In this document: positions 40,561 to 48,544 of the stretch, in pieces | How the letters are laid out: every line of letters begins with the position of its first letter | Position numbering within the stretch: the first letter of the stretch is position 1 | Source of the DNA: Candidatus Woesearchaeota archaeon | GTDB taxonomy: Archaea; Nanobdellota; Nanobdellia; Woesearchaeales; UBA10216 | DNA length: 53,350 nt | Reading direction: 5' to 3' | Assembly: GCA_016188155.1 (NCBI GenBank) | Contig: JACPIH010000009.1 | Location: 1-53,350, forward strand | Notes under the pieces: generated by a model | Seen by the model: only the letters and a program-made list of their open reading frames with translations | Databases searched by the model: none | Told to the model about the DNA's origin: nothing | Position numbers and translations under genes: made by a program

Positions 40561-41493
40561 TTACCCAATCAGCCCCCTTGCCTTCATTAGCTCGGCATTC
40601 AAAATGGCTGCGCCTGCAGCTCCCCTTATCGTGTTGTGGCCAAGCACGACAAACTTGTAGTCAAGCACAGGGCACTTCCTTATCCTGCCGACAACAGATG
40701 CCATTCCTTTTTCCAGATTGCGGTCCAGCTTCGGCTGCGGCCTGTCCGGTTCGGTCCTCACAACTATTGGATGCTGTGGTGAGGATGGCGGCTTCAGCGA
40801 CTTCAGCGGGTTGATGGCATTCGCCACACCGCTGCCGCTGAACTGCCCAAGGAGCTTCAAGGTTTCTGTCTGCATCTTCTCCTCTTCCATCCCGATGTAA
40901 GGGTAAACGTTGTCAAGGATGTCAAGCGAGGCAACTCCGGGATAGCCAGCACCGCTCAATGCCTGCATCGTGGTTACCATAACCTTTTCCAGGCCAAACC
41001 TGTCCATGAGAGGCTTTAACGCCAGGACCATGTGGATGGTGCTGCAGTTCGGATTCGTAACTATGAACCCCTTCCATCCCCTTTGTTTTTGCTGGACTTT
41101 GACCAAACCAAGATGGTCAGCGTTAACCTCTGGAATCAGAAGAGGAACATCGGCATCCATCCTGTGGTTCCTTGAGTTGCTGCTTACAACATAGCCGGCT
41201 TTCGCGAATTCCTCCTCAACCGGGCCAGCAACTGCAGCATCAAGCGCAGAGAACACGAGCCTGCAGTCAAGGTTGGGCCTGCATTCCTTTACCCTCATCT
41301 TTCTGGCGTATTCAGGGATATCTGCTGAAATTTTCCACCTGCCAGCCACAGCCTCCTCATAAGTTTTGCCTGCAGACTGCTCAGAGGCTGCAAGCTCGCT
41401 AACTTCAAACCACGGATGGCCCTCAAGCAGCTGCACGAAGCGCTGCCCGACCATTCCTGTTGCCCCCAAAATCCCGACTTTGATTTTTTTCAT
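40561..41493 (-). CDS. asd: aspartate-semialdehyde dehydrogenase, internally shortened
   Basis: Makes aspartate semialdehyde from aspartyl phosphate. 310 aa of the archaeal/fungal-type Asd, normally about 350. The NADP motif [17 protein letters not shown], the catalytic cysteine in ITNPNCST-like [12 protein letters not shown] (about residue 152) and the end [18 protein letters not shown] are intact. But GVANA runs directly into [10 protein letters not shown] (junction near 40812-40825): the roughly 40-residue segment with CNRVxVxDGHTE, which carries the catalytic histidine, is missing. The frame is kept. Whether the enzyme works is doubtful. Confidence 0.9.
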   Translation of the reverse strand: MKKIKVGILGATGMVGQRFVQLLEGHPWFEVSELAASEQSAGKTYEEAVAGRWKISADIPEYARKMRVKECRPNLDCRLVFSALDAAVAGPVEEEFAKAGYVVSSNSRNHRMDADVPLLIPEVNADHLGLVKVQQKQRGWKGFIVTNPNCSTIHMVLALKPLMDRFGLEKVMVTTMQALSGAGYPGVASLDILDNVYPYIGMEEEKMQTETLKLLGQFSGSGVANAINPLKSLKPPSSPQHPIVVRTEPDRPQPKLDRNLEKGMASVVGRIRKCPVLDYKFVVLGHNTIRGAAGAAILNAELMKARGLIG

Positions 41494-41564
41494 GTAATCT
41501 GTCCCCTCATCATTCTTCTCATTATCTTCCCAAACGCTGCCAGTTGTGGCTGCGGCTGCAGCTG

Positions 41565-41574
41565 GTATTAAAAG
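41565..41574 (-). promoter_or_regulatory. TATA-like element upstream of asd
   Basis: CTTTTAATAC on the minus strand, 72-81 nt before the asd ATG. With the T-run just upstream it suggests that asd begins a second transcription unit within the lysine cluster. Confidence 0.4.
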
Positions 41575-41598
41575 TTATCGGGAAAACAGGCAAAGACC

Positions 41599-41606
41599 AA
41601 AAAAAA
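41599..41606 (-). terminator. T-run terminator after dapB
   Basis: Eight T on the minus strand lie about 17 nt after the dapB stop, preceded by a tandem GTGAAAGCC repeat. Archaeal RNA polymerase stops at such runs. Confidence 0.4.
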
Positions 41607-41623
41607 GGCTTTCACCCGGGCTT

Positions 41624-42376
41624 TCACTTGAAAAAATCGCTGATGAAATCGTTCATCGTGAAAAAGCCCTTCTTTCCCTTAACCCACTCAGCAGCCATCA
41701 CAGCGCCCAAGGCAAACCCTGCCCTGCTCCTTGCAGTGTGCTTCAGCTCTATCGTGTCGGCCTCGCTATCAAAGCCAACAATATGGGTCCCTGGAATCCA
41801 GCCGGCCCTGACGCTGGCAAAATGAAGCTCCTCAGGATTGATTTTGCGGTCAAGCTTGTCATACTGGACTTGCTTCTTCCTGCTGATGTTTTTGACAAGT
41901 ATTTCGGCAATGCTCCTTGCAGTCCCCGAAGGGCTGTCAAGCTTCTGGTTGTGATGGAGTTCGTATCCGAATGCGTCGTATTCCGGGACTTTGTTGATCA
42001 GCTTCGCTGCTGCCTCAACAATTCTGTAAAACGCGTTAACGCCAATTGAAAAGTTTGAGCTGTAGATGAATCCTGTTCCGGCAGCCCCGACAAGCTGCTT
42101 TGCCTCTGTCATGCCGTCATACCACCCCGTAGTTCCAACCACCATGTTTTTCCTGGCAGCCGCAACCCTGCGGATGTTGTCAACTACGGCAGAGGGGACT
42201 GTAAAGTCAATCACGGCATCAGCGTCTTTCAGGCAGCTGCCTGAGCTGTCAATTTCCTTGTGGGTTGCGCCAGCATCGGCCTTGTCAACAATTGCGCAGA
42301 CAGTATGCCCGCGGAGCCTTGCAATCCTTTCAATCTCCTTACCCATCTTGCCATACCCAACCAGAGCTATTTTCAT
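41624..42376 (-). CDS. dapB: 4-hydroxy-tetrahydrodipicolinate reductase
   Basis: NAD(P)H-dependent reductase, 250 aa. The Rossmann motif VGYGKMGKEIERIA is at the N-terminus; VVGTTGWYDGM and YSSNFSIGVNAFY follow; ELHHNQKLDSPSGTA (about residues 145-159) holds the catalytic His and Lys. GGTGGTGATT before the ATG is a Shine-Dalgarno site. Third gene of lysC-dapA-dapB. Confidence 0.95.
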   Translation of the reverse strand: MKIALVGYGKMGKEIERIARLRGHTVCAIVDKADAGATHKEIDSSGSCLKDADAVIDFTVPSAVVDNIRRVAAARKNMVVGTTGWYDGMTEAKQLVGAAGTGFIYSSNFSIGVNAFYRIVEAAAKLINKVPEYDAFGYELHHNQKLDSPSGTARSIAEILVKNISRKKQVQYDKLDRKINPEELHFASVRAGWIPGTHIVGFDSEADTIELKHTARSRAGFALGAVMAAEWVKGKKGFFTMNDFISDFFK

Positions 42377-42437
42377 GATTCAATCACCACCAACCATCTT
42401 CGCATCTTCGCCATTATTGCCTCAGTCTTTGCCACAG

Positions 42438-43364
42438 CTAAACTGTTGCTGTTGCAGCTGCTGCCTTCAATATGCCCATCTTCTGCAGCACGGCTTTCAG
42501 CTTGTCAGCATTTGCCGGCTGCATCTCGCACAAAGGCATCCTCACAGGGCCTGCAGGCATTCCTGCCATGTTCATTGCTGCTTTTATCGGAATCGGGTTT
42601 GTCTCAATAAACGCTGCCTTGAACAGAGGCAGCATTTCATAATGAAGCCTTCTCGCAGCTGCAAAGTCCCCTTTCAGCGCTGCTGCGCACATGCCACTGA
42701 CCTTTCCCGGAATCAGGTTGCTCACAACTGAAATAACGCCTCGGCCGCCAAGGGACATGAGAGGCAGTGTGAGGTTGTCATCGCCGCTCACAACACTAAA
42801 AGTTTTTGGAAGCTGGTCAATAACGTCCATCATTTGCGCCAGGTTTCCAGACGCTTCCTTAACAGCAATAATGTTTGGAACCTGAGCCATTCTGGCAAGC
42901 GTGGCTGTCTCTATGTTTACCCCGGTTCTGCCCTGGATGTTGTACACAATTACAGGTATGCTCACAGCCTCAGCTATCGCCTTGAAGTGCCTGTAAAGCC
43001 CTTCCTGGGTGGGCTTGTTGTAATAAGGCGAAACCACAAGCACAGCATCTGCCCCCAATTCCTCGGCCTGCTGCGAAAGTTCAATGGAATGCTCTGTCGA
43101 ATTGGTGCCGGTGCCAATGATAACCGAAACTCTTCCAGCTGCGGCTGCTACAACGGCTTTAATTACCGTTTCCCTTTCTTCATCGCTGACAGTAGGGCTC
43201 TCGCCCGTTGTGCCAAGGGGAACAAGCCCCGAGATGCCGTTGGCGATCTGGAACTCAACGTTCCTCTTTAGGCCTTCAATGTCAAGCTCGCCGCTTTCCG
43301 TAAAGGGCGTTACCATGGCGGTTATCGCGCCCTCAACCCTGACATTTGCTTTTGAACCCATCAT
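42438..43364 (-). CDS. dapA: 4-hydroxy-tetrahydrodipicolinate synthase
   Basis: Schiff-base aldolase that condenses pyruvate with aspartate semialdehyde. 308 aa TIM barrel. ITAMVTPFTESGELD, PLGTTGESPT, SPYYNKPTQEGLY (Tyr), YNIQGRTGVNI and the Schiff-base lysine in IIAVKEASGN (about residue 168) are seen. ATG at 43364 (or 43361) follows GAGGTG; the frame's GTG at 43370 overlaps that site and is less likely. The stop of lysC is 48 nt upstream. Confidence 0.95.
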   Translation of the reverse strand: MMGSKANVRVEGAITAMVTPFTESGELDIEGLKRNVEFQIANGISGLVPLGTTGESPTVSDEERETVIKAVVAAAAGRVSVIIGTGTNSTEHSIELSQQAEELGADAVLVVSPYYNKPTQEGLYRHFKAIAEAVSIPVIVYNIQGRTGVNIETATLARMAQVPNIIAVKEASGNLAQMMDVIDQLPKTFSVVSGDDNLTLPLMSLGGRGVISVVSNLIPGKVSGMCAAALKGDFAAARRLHYEMLPLFKAAFIETNPIPIKAAMNMAGMPAGPVRMPLCEMQPANADKLKAVLQKMGILKAAAATATV

Positions 43365-43412
43365 TCCCACCTCATCTGCTTCGTCAAATTTGTTCTAAAT
43401 TGTTCGAAACTT

Positions 43413-44801
43413 TTAAGCCCTTAATTTGCCGGATTTAGCCCTGGCAGTTGCGACTATAGCGGCTGTGGCGGCTGCGCCAAAAAATTCATCATGCAGGGCC
43501 TGCACAGCCTCAGTGAGGCGCTCCTCCCTGACAACGATGCTCTCGTTCACGACAGAATAGCTCTGGGAAGTCATCTCAACATTAATCCCCCTCTTCCCAA
43601 GAGTGGAAAATATCCTGCCGCCAACGCCAGGCGTTGACCTTATACCGCTGCCAACCACGCTTATGGATGCCCTGTCAGACAGGACAGTAACATCGGCAAA
43701 TTCCTTAAGCCGCTCCACAAGCCTTGAAATGTCAAACTTCCTCTCAACAGTAACTGAAACGTTTACTTCCGACGTTGCAATCAGGTCAACAGGAACATTG
43801 AACTCATCAAAAAGCTTGAACACATGGTGAAGGAAGCCGTATGCCAGCAGCATCCTTGCCGAGTTTACGTTTATCACGTAGATGTTCTTCTTGCAGGTTA
43901 TCGCTGTCACGGCATTCTTTGTGTTCACGGTTTTCAGGATAAGCGTGCCCTTTCCAGCGGGGTTGAACGTGTTAAGCACCCTTACAGGTATTTCCCTGCT
44001 CATTGCAGGCAATATTGTTTTGGGATGCAGCACCTTTGCCCCAAAGTATGCAAGCTCGCTTGCTTCCTCAAAGGAAACAACGTCAACAGTCCTTGCATCA
44101 GGGATGATTTTCGGATCTGCACTCATAACCCCGTCAACATCAGTCCAAATCTGAATCTCCTCTGCGCCAAGTGCAGCGCCGTAAATGGCAGCGGTGTAGT
44201 CGCTGCCCCCCCTCCCAAGCGTTGTTACCTCGCCTTCCAAGGTCTTCCCAATAAAGCCGGTCACTATCGGGATTACGCCTGCTGGAATGCCCTTCACAGC
44301 CTCGGCGATTGCTGGATAGGCAGCCGGGAGGACTTCTGCGTTGCCAAAATTGGCATCGGTAATCATGCCCAGGTCATAAGCATTGAAAGCCCGGGCGTTA
44401 ATTCCTGATGCACCGGCAAAAGCGGCAACTATCTTTGAAGACATCCTTTCCCCAAAAGAGACAACATAGTCTGTTGTGCGGGCAGTCAGCTCCCCGATTA
44501 ATGAGACTCCAAAAAGGACATGCTCAAGCTCTGCAAGCTCGCCTGAAACCAGGTTAGCATCCAGCCCAAGCGCTTCAATAATCGGCCTGTGCTTGACCTC
44601 AACCTCCTTGACAATAGCAGGCACAGGGGATTTCCTGTCCACTGCCTTCCGCGCTGCCGCAATAAGCATGTCGGTTACGCCTGAAACTGCTGAGACCACA
44701 ACAAACGGCTTCCTGACCAGGCCAGCCTTGACTACCCCGACAACGTTCCTGATGCTCTCGGCGCTGCCGACAGACGTGCCTCCAAACTTCACAACAATCA
44801 T
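43413..44801 (-). CDS. lysC: aspartokinase (first copy)
   Basis: Phosphorylates aspartate, the first step to lysine, threonine and methionine. 462 aa. Kinase motifs: VVKFGGTSVGSAESIRNV at the N-terminus and TTLGRGGSDYTAAIYG with WTDVDGVMSADPKIIP. Two ACT domains fill the C-terminal third (INVNSARMLLAYGFLHHVF and SISVVGSGIRSTPGVGG), so feedback control by lysine or threonine is likely. First gene of the lysine cluster, with a TATA element at 44857-44866. Confidence 0.95.
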   Translation of the reverse strand: MIVVKFGGTSVGSAESIRNVVGVVKAGLVRKPFVVVSAVSGVTDMLIAAARKAVDRKSPVPAIVKEVEVKHRPIIEALGLDANLVSGELAELEHVLFGVSLIGELTARTTDYVVSFGERMSSKIVAAFAGASGINARAFNAYDLGMITDANFGNAEVLPAAYPAIAEAVKGIPAGVIPIVTGFIGKTLEGEVTTLGRGGSDYTAAIYGAALGAEEIQIWTDVDGVMSADPKIIPDARTVDVVSFEEASELAYFGAKVLHPKTILPAMSREIPVRVLNTFNPAGKGTLILKTVNTKNAVTAITCKKNIYVINVNSARMLLAYGFLHHVFKLFDEFNVPVDLIATSEVNVSVTVERKFDISRLVERLKEFADVTVLSDRASISVVGSGIRSTPGVGGRIFSTLGKRGINVEMTSQSYSVVNESIVVREERLTEAVQALHDEFFGAAATAAIVATARAKSGKLRA

Positions 44802-44856
44802 TTACCAATCAGCCCCCAAAATTTCCTTACAGCCTGACCGCAGAATAGCTTTCTGC

Positions 44857-44866
44857 CTATTTAAAG
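44857..44866 (-). promoter_or_regulatory. TATA box of lysC
   Basis: CTTTAAATAG on the minus strand, 56-65 nt before the lysC ATG, giving an expected leader of about 30 nt. Confidence 0.5.
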
Positions 44867-44941
44867 CTTATTCGCTTGAACGCCTAGCCGCTTATGCTGC
44901 CAGGGCAGGATAGAGGCACAGGCACCACTATTAAAACTTAA

Positions 44942-44980
44942 TGTTATAAAAATAACAAAATTTAAATAATACTGTTATTT
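44942..44980. promoter_or_regulatory. inverted repeats between lysC and the ACT-like gene
   Basis: TGTTAT-AAAA-ATAACA (44942-44957) is a perfect inverted repeat and AAATAA-N5-TTATTT (44964-44980) a second one. They flank and include the TATA box (TTTAAATAAT, 44961-44970) of the gene at 44996. A repressor site is possible, but the region is A/T-rich, so chance is not excluded. Confidence 0.35.
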
Positions 44981-44995
44981 AGCTGCCAAGGGAAA

Positions 44996-45664
44996 ATGGT
45001 AACCGTAAGCGCAATCGTTAAGAAAATAGTGAATGAAAAGCCGCTGCTGCAGGAGGGGCTGCGGCAGGGTGTTATCAGCTTTGCAGCCCTGGCTGAGAAG
45101 ATTAAGCCGCAGGTTGAACAGCAGCTGGGAGGAAACGTGAACGATGCTGCTGTAATAATGGCGCTGCGAAGGCACAGCGAGGCACTTGCAGAAGGCGATG
45201 CCAGGAAGGTAAGGTTTGAGCTGCACACCCAGCTTATACTTAAAACGAACCTGGTTTACTTTGCGGTAAAAAGGTCGCCGCAGCTCTTCAAAAAGCTTGA
45301 AGTGCTTTACAAGTCCTTCGATTATGAAGCTGGGGATACCTTCAACGTAATCCACGGCAACCAGGAGGTGTCGATAATAACGAACGATAAATACGAGAAA
45401 AAGGTCATTTCCGCAATTGATGGTGAGCATGTAACCACAAAAGAGCGAAACCTCGTGTCAATATCGCTGAGCCCTGAAAAGGACTTCCTCTACACGCCAG
45501 GTTACATCTTTGCGATAACGAGGAAGCTTTACTGGGACAATATCAACATATTCGAGCTGGTCACGACAGCTTCAGAGCTGACCTTCATCTTCCAGAAGAA
45601 AGACGCCATGAGGGCTTACGGATCGATACAGGAGCTGATAGACGAAATGAGTCAGACTAACTAG
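44996..45664 (+). CDS. ACT-domain-like regulatory protein
   Basis: A 222-aa protein of a conserved archaeal type. The N-terminal part VTVSAIVKKIVNEKPLLQEG, ISFAALAEKIKPQVEQQLG and AAVIMALRRHSEAL resembles a winged-helix/helical region. The C-terminal half has an ACT-like beta pattern (RNLVSISLSPEKDFLYTPGY, FELVTTASELTFIFQKKDA). It stands between two aspartokinase genes, one divergent (lysC) and one 64 nt downstream, so amino-acid sensing is a reasonable guess (inference). Confidence 0.75.
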   Translation: MVTVSAIVKKIVNEKPLLQEGLRQGVISFAALAEKIKPQVEQQLGGNVNDAAVIMALRRHSEALAEGDARKVRFELHTQLILKTNLVYFAVKRSPQLFKKLEVLYKSFDYEAGDTFNVIHGNQEVSIITNDKYEKKVISAIDGEHVTTKERNLVSISLSPEKDFLYTPGYIFAITRKLYWDNINIFELVTTASELTFIFQKKDAMRAYGSIQELIDEMSQTN

Positions 45665-45695
45665 TGTTACCTTTTAATAGTGGTGAAAATAGAAA

Positions 45696-45705
45696 GATTT
45701 AAATA
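45696..45705 (+). promoter_or_regulatory. TATA-like element of the second aspartokinase gene
   Basis: GATTTAAATA lies 24-33 nt before ATG 45729, implying a leaderless mRNA independent of the gene upstream. Confidence 0.5.
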
Positions 45706-45728
45706 GGGGCGATTACCAAGTAAAAGGC

Positions 45729-47165
45729 ATGGTTACGCTGGAAAATGTGGTGGCTAAATTTGGAGGCACCTCTTTAGCAGACGCCAAAGGCGTTCGAGGA
45801 TGTGTAGACATAACTATAGGCAAGTTTGACGGGAGAGCCAGAAAGAGTGTTGTTGTTTCTGCTCCTGCCGGCATAACCAATTGGCTGATTGCCTTGGGAA
45901 GGCACAGGCTTGGTGAAGGGGGAGGACAGGATACTTCTCGTGAAATCGCGCAGAGGTTTGCATCAATAATTCAGGGGTATGGACTTGAAGGGCAAGTCTC
46001 TGAAGATTACGTTGAACGGTTGTTGCGGCAAAGAGCTGATGCCAGCACCAGTATCAAAAATCATGCCGCGTATAAAGACCAGCTACACGCCTTGGGGGAA
46101 GAGGCGATGGCAACAATTTTTGCATTAGCTTTACGAAAGGAAGGGCTGCAAGCAAGAGTGCTCATGCCACAGGACATTGGATTCTATGTAACAAGCACAT
46201 TTGGTGACGCAAGGGTTTTGCCAGAGTCCTTTGCGAACATCGGGAAGGCGGCAAAGCAACTGGGCGCTAACGAGTTTGCAGCATATCCGGGCTATTTCGC
46301 GGTAACAAAGGAAGGAAAGATAGTCACTTTTGAAAGAGGCGGTTCTGACACTGTAGGCAGTATCATAGCAAATGGCGTTGGGGCTGATTTTTACGAAAAG
46401 TGGACCGACCAGGACGGAATAGGTGTTTTGAGCCCGTCTGTAAACGGTAACGGCCAATCCATAAACATTCAACGGATTGGCGTAATGACGTATGAAGAAG
46501 CTGTTTTGTTAACTAATGCAGGATTTAGAGTGCTACATCCAGATTCTATAAAGCCAGCAAAGGAAAAGTCTATACCAATTGCCGTCAGGAATTCAATGAA
46601 CCCAAGCCACTCTGGAACCGTAATAATTGATAATGCCCCGCCATCTTCACTAGCCACCGGAATAGCCTACAAAGGCGGTTTTGTGAGCGTATCCTGCTGG
46701 AACCCATACGATATAGAATTGCGGAACGACGTCATTAGCGGCCTACGAGCGGAGCTCAGCAAAAAGGGAATACGGCCTGCCCTTATAACATCGCAAAACG
46801 GGGAAAGCTTAATCTATGACCAGGAAAGGCTAAACAGCGCCGCATTAAATGATGCGAAAAGAAGTGTTTTTGCCAGATTGAAGGAAGAAAGGCCTGAAGC
46901 AGCGGCAGAAGTTAACACAATGCAACTTAATGTAACTTATGGCAATTCGTTAGTCAGTGTTGTCGGCAGGGGTATGCAACATAATAGGAGGACTGTTGAT
47001 GAAAGGGTATTCGAAGGCATTAGACAATCGGGTGTTGAAGCGAGACTGGTAGGGGACGATGAGATTAGCAGGGTGCTCTTAATACGTGAAGACCCTCTTG
47101 CGAAAGAGCCTGAGAATGCCAAACGCGTTGCGGTAGGGTTGTACAAGCAGTTTTTTCCAAATTAA
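45729..47165 (+). CDS. second aspartokinase, divergent
   Basis: A 478-aa aspartate kinase homologue. VVAKFGGTSLADAKGVRGCV at the N-terminus, FERGGSDTVGSIIANGVGAD (about residues 199-218) and KWTDQDGIGVLSP are the kinase motifs. VLHPDSIKPAKEKSIPIAVR leads into a C-terminal ACT-type region (QLNVTYGNSLVSVVGRGMQH). It is quite different from lysC at 43413, with more CGN arginine codons, and resembles the single-polypeptide type seen in some bacteria. It may serve the threonine/methionine branch or be differently regulated. Confidence 0.88.
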   Translation: MVTLENVVAKFGGTSLADAKGVRGCVDITIGKFDGRARKSVVVSAPAGITNWLIALGRHRLGEGGGQDTSREIAQRFASIIQGYGLEGQVSEDYVERLLRQRADASTSIKNHAAYKDQLHALGEEAMATIFALALRKEGLQARVLMPQDIGFYVTSTFGDARVLPESFANIGKAAKQLGANEFAAYPGYFAVTKEGKIVTFERGGSDTVGSIIANGVGADFYEKWTDQDGIGVLSPSVNGNGQSINIQRIGVMTYEEAVLLTNAGFRVLHPDSIKPAKEKSIPIAVRNSMNPSHSGTVIIDNAPPSSLATGIAYKGGFVSVSCWNPYDIELRNDVISGLRAELSKKGIRPALITSQNGESLIYDQERLNSAALNDAKRSVFARLKEERPEAAAEVNTMQLNVTYGNSLVSVVGRGMQHNRRTVDERVFEGIRQSGVEARLVGDDEISRVLLIREDPLAKEPENAKRVAVGLYKQFFPN

Positions 47166-47195
47166 CTATCTGCAATCTTACAATTTTAGTGCTGC

Positions 47196-47801
47196 TTAGT
47201 GCTGCTCGCCAACACTTTTGACCTTCATTTTCTCAACAGCAGCTTTCTCGCTTATGACTGCGCTGTTGCCGGTCGGGTCCTCGATGATTATCCTCAGCTT
47301 TTCCTCGCCCCAAACGCACCTGTTAATCTTTTTGATAAGGCTCTTTGCCTTCTGGACAGCGTCCTGGTCCTCCTCGGTATCCCTGACAACCTCAATCTGC
47401 TTCTTAATCCTCTGAAGAAGGCCCTCAACGTTGGTAACGTAGCCGTTTGACGCCTCGCCTGGCTCAATGTTGGCAACATAGGGAACCTTGACCGTTGCCT
47501 GGCCTGACTTCACAACCCTTATGCCCATGTCATCAGAGCCCGAAACTTCAATTGAATAGCGGGCAGGCTCCTTCGCTTCGGCGCATTCCAAATCGGCCTT
47601 GTGGAACTTGCAGCTGGTGCACGTCATTGAAAAAAGAAAAACCTTGCCAAAGTAAGGGATTTCCTGCTCCCTTTCCGTCAATGTCAGCGATTTTTTAGAA
47701 CACACCGGGCACAGCTCGCCCATAACAACATCAATTTTTGATTCGCCTTCGCTTTCGCCATTCCCTCTGTTGTTTTCTTTCTGCTCTGCCCCTTTCGCCA
47801 T
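47196..47801 (-). CDS. ZPR1-type zinc-finger protein
   Basis: A 201-aa protein with one ZPR1 module. After an acidic/Gln-rich start, a zinc finger CPVCSKKSLTLTEREQEIPY ... MTCTSCKFHKAD (four cysteines, about residues 31-66) is followed by a beta domain (YSIEVSGSDDMGIRVVKSGQ, VPYVANIEPGEASNGYVTNV) and the typical EGLLQRIKKQIEV helix. ATG at 47801 is used: the TATA element TTTAAATAG (47824-47833) lies 23-32 nt upstream and inside the longer frame's start. In eukaryotes ZPR1 works with elongation factor 1A; the archaeal role is less known. Confidence 0.85.
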   Translation of the reverse strand: MAKGAEQKENNRGNGESEGESKIDVVMGELCPVCSKKSLTLTEREQEIPYFGKVFLFSMTCTSCKFHKADLECAEAKEPARYSIEVSGSDDMGIRVVKSGQATVKVPYVANIEPGEASNGYVTNVEGLLQRIKKQIEVVRDTEEDQDAVQKAKSLIKKINRCVWGEEKLRIIIEDPTGNSAVISEKAAVEKMKVKSVGEQH

Positions 47802-47823
47802 GAACTGAAAACCCGGCAAAAGA

Positions 47824-47833
47824 GTTTAAATAG
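47824..47833 (-). promoter_or_regulatory. TATA-like element of the ZPR1-like gene
   Basis: CTATTTAAAC on the minus strand, 23-32 nt before ATG 47801; it rules against the longer TTG start at 47819. Confidence 0.45.
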
Positions 47834-47881
47834 TTTTTGGTGAGCAATGTTTGTTGATATTTTTGATAAAGTCGAATGAAG

Positions 47882-48544
47882 TCAAATTTTTTGAATAATT
47901 GCGGCGCCGCAAAAAGATTCGATATAGCTGCAAATTTTGGCAAGCGCATCGTATAAGTAATCCATACTGGTATTTTTATTGCCTTGGATGTAAATTATAA
48001 AACTTTTCGTTTCCTTTGTAATTTTAGTCTGCTCACACTGCCTTACGTCCATCCTGCAAACGATTTTTTCAGCGTCAATGCACGCGTATTCCCCTCTGTT
48101 AACCTTTTCGGGCTTCTCCCCGCCCAATGGGACGTACAATTCGCTGCCACCAGTAATGCCTAAAACCAAATTTCCCCTGATTTTATCAGTATCATGGGCG
48201 CCAATCGAAAGAAAAGTTTCTGCGGAAACAAGGTTGTACGAATCAACTACCGTATTTATGTTAGGCAGCCTTCCGTTGCGCTTAATCAACTGAATAAGGC
48301 TCTGGGCTGGTGGTGTAAAGCCCTGTGCCCCGCACAGCCGGTAAAGTTCTTCATACGCTGACAGTATTTCGTTATCGGTAATATCTAAATCCATTACCTT
48401 TTCAATCGCCTCTTTCTTTTTATCCTCCAGAGCAGCGCTTTTGTTGGAAATTCTTGCATTAGCAAATACCGCGGCGACAACCTTTATTCCCAGCTTCAAG
48501 GCTTCCGGGGCTACAGAAATGCTTATGGCTCTGGCATCGTTCAT
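47882..48544 (-). CDS. B3/4 domain protein (PheRS beta-like tRNA-binding fold)
   Basis: A 220-aa free-standing B3/4 domain protein. Diagnostic text: KRNGRLPNINTVVDSYNLVS (about residues 86-105), AETFLSIGAHDTDKIRGNLV and GITGGSELYVPLGGEKPEKV, the substrate-pocket blocks known from the editing domain of PheRS beta. Such proteins are candidates for editing mischarged tRNAs. Its ATG overlaps the metG stop (48541-48544), so it is co-translated with MetRS, which may point to its tRNA or amino acid. Confidence 0.85.
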   Translation of the reverse strand: MNDARAISISVAPEALKLGIKVVAAVFANARISNKSAALEDKKKEAIEKVMDLDITDNEILSAYEELYRLCGAQGFTPPAQSLIQLIKRNGRLPNINTVVDSYNLVSAETFLSIGAHDTDKIRGNLVLGITGGSELYVPLGGEKPEKVNRGEYACIDAEKIVCRMDVRQCEQTKITKETKSFIIYIQGNKNTSMDYLYDALAKICSYIESFCGAAIIQKI

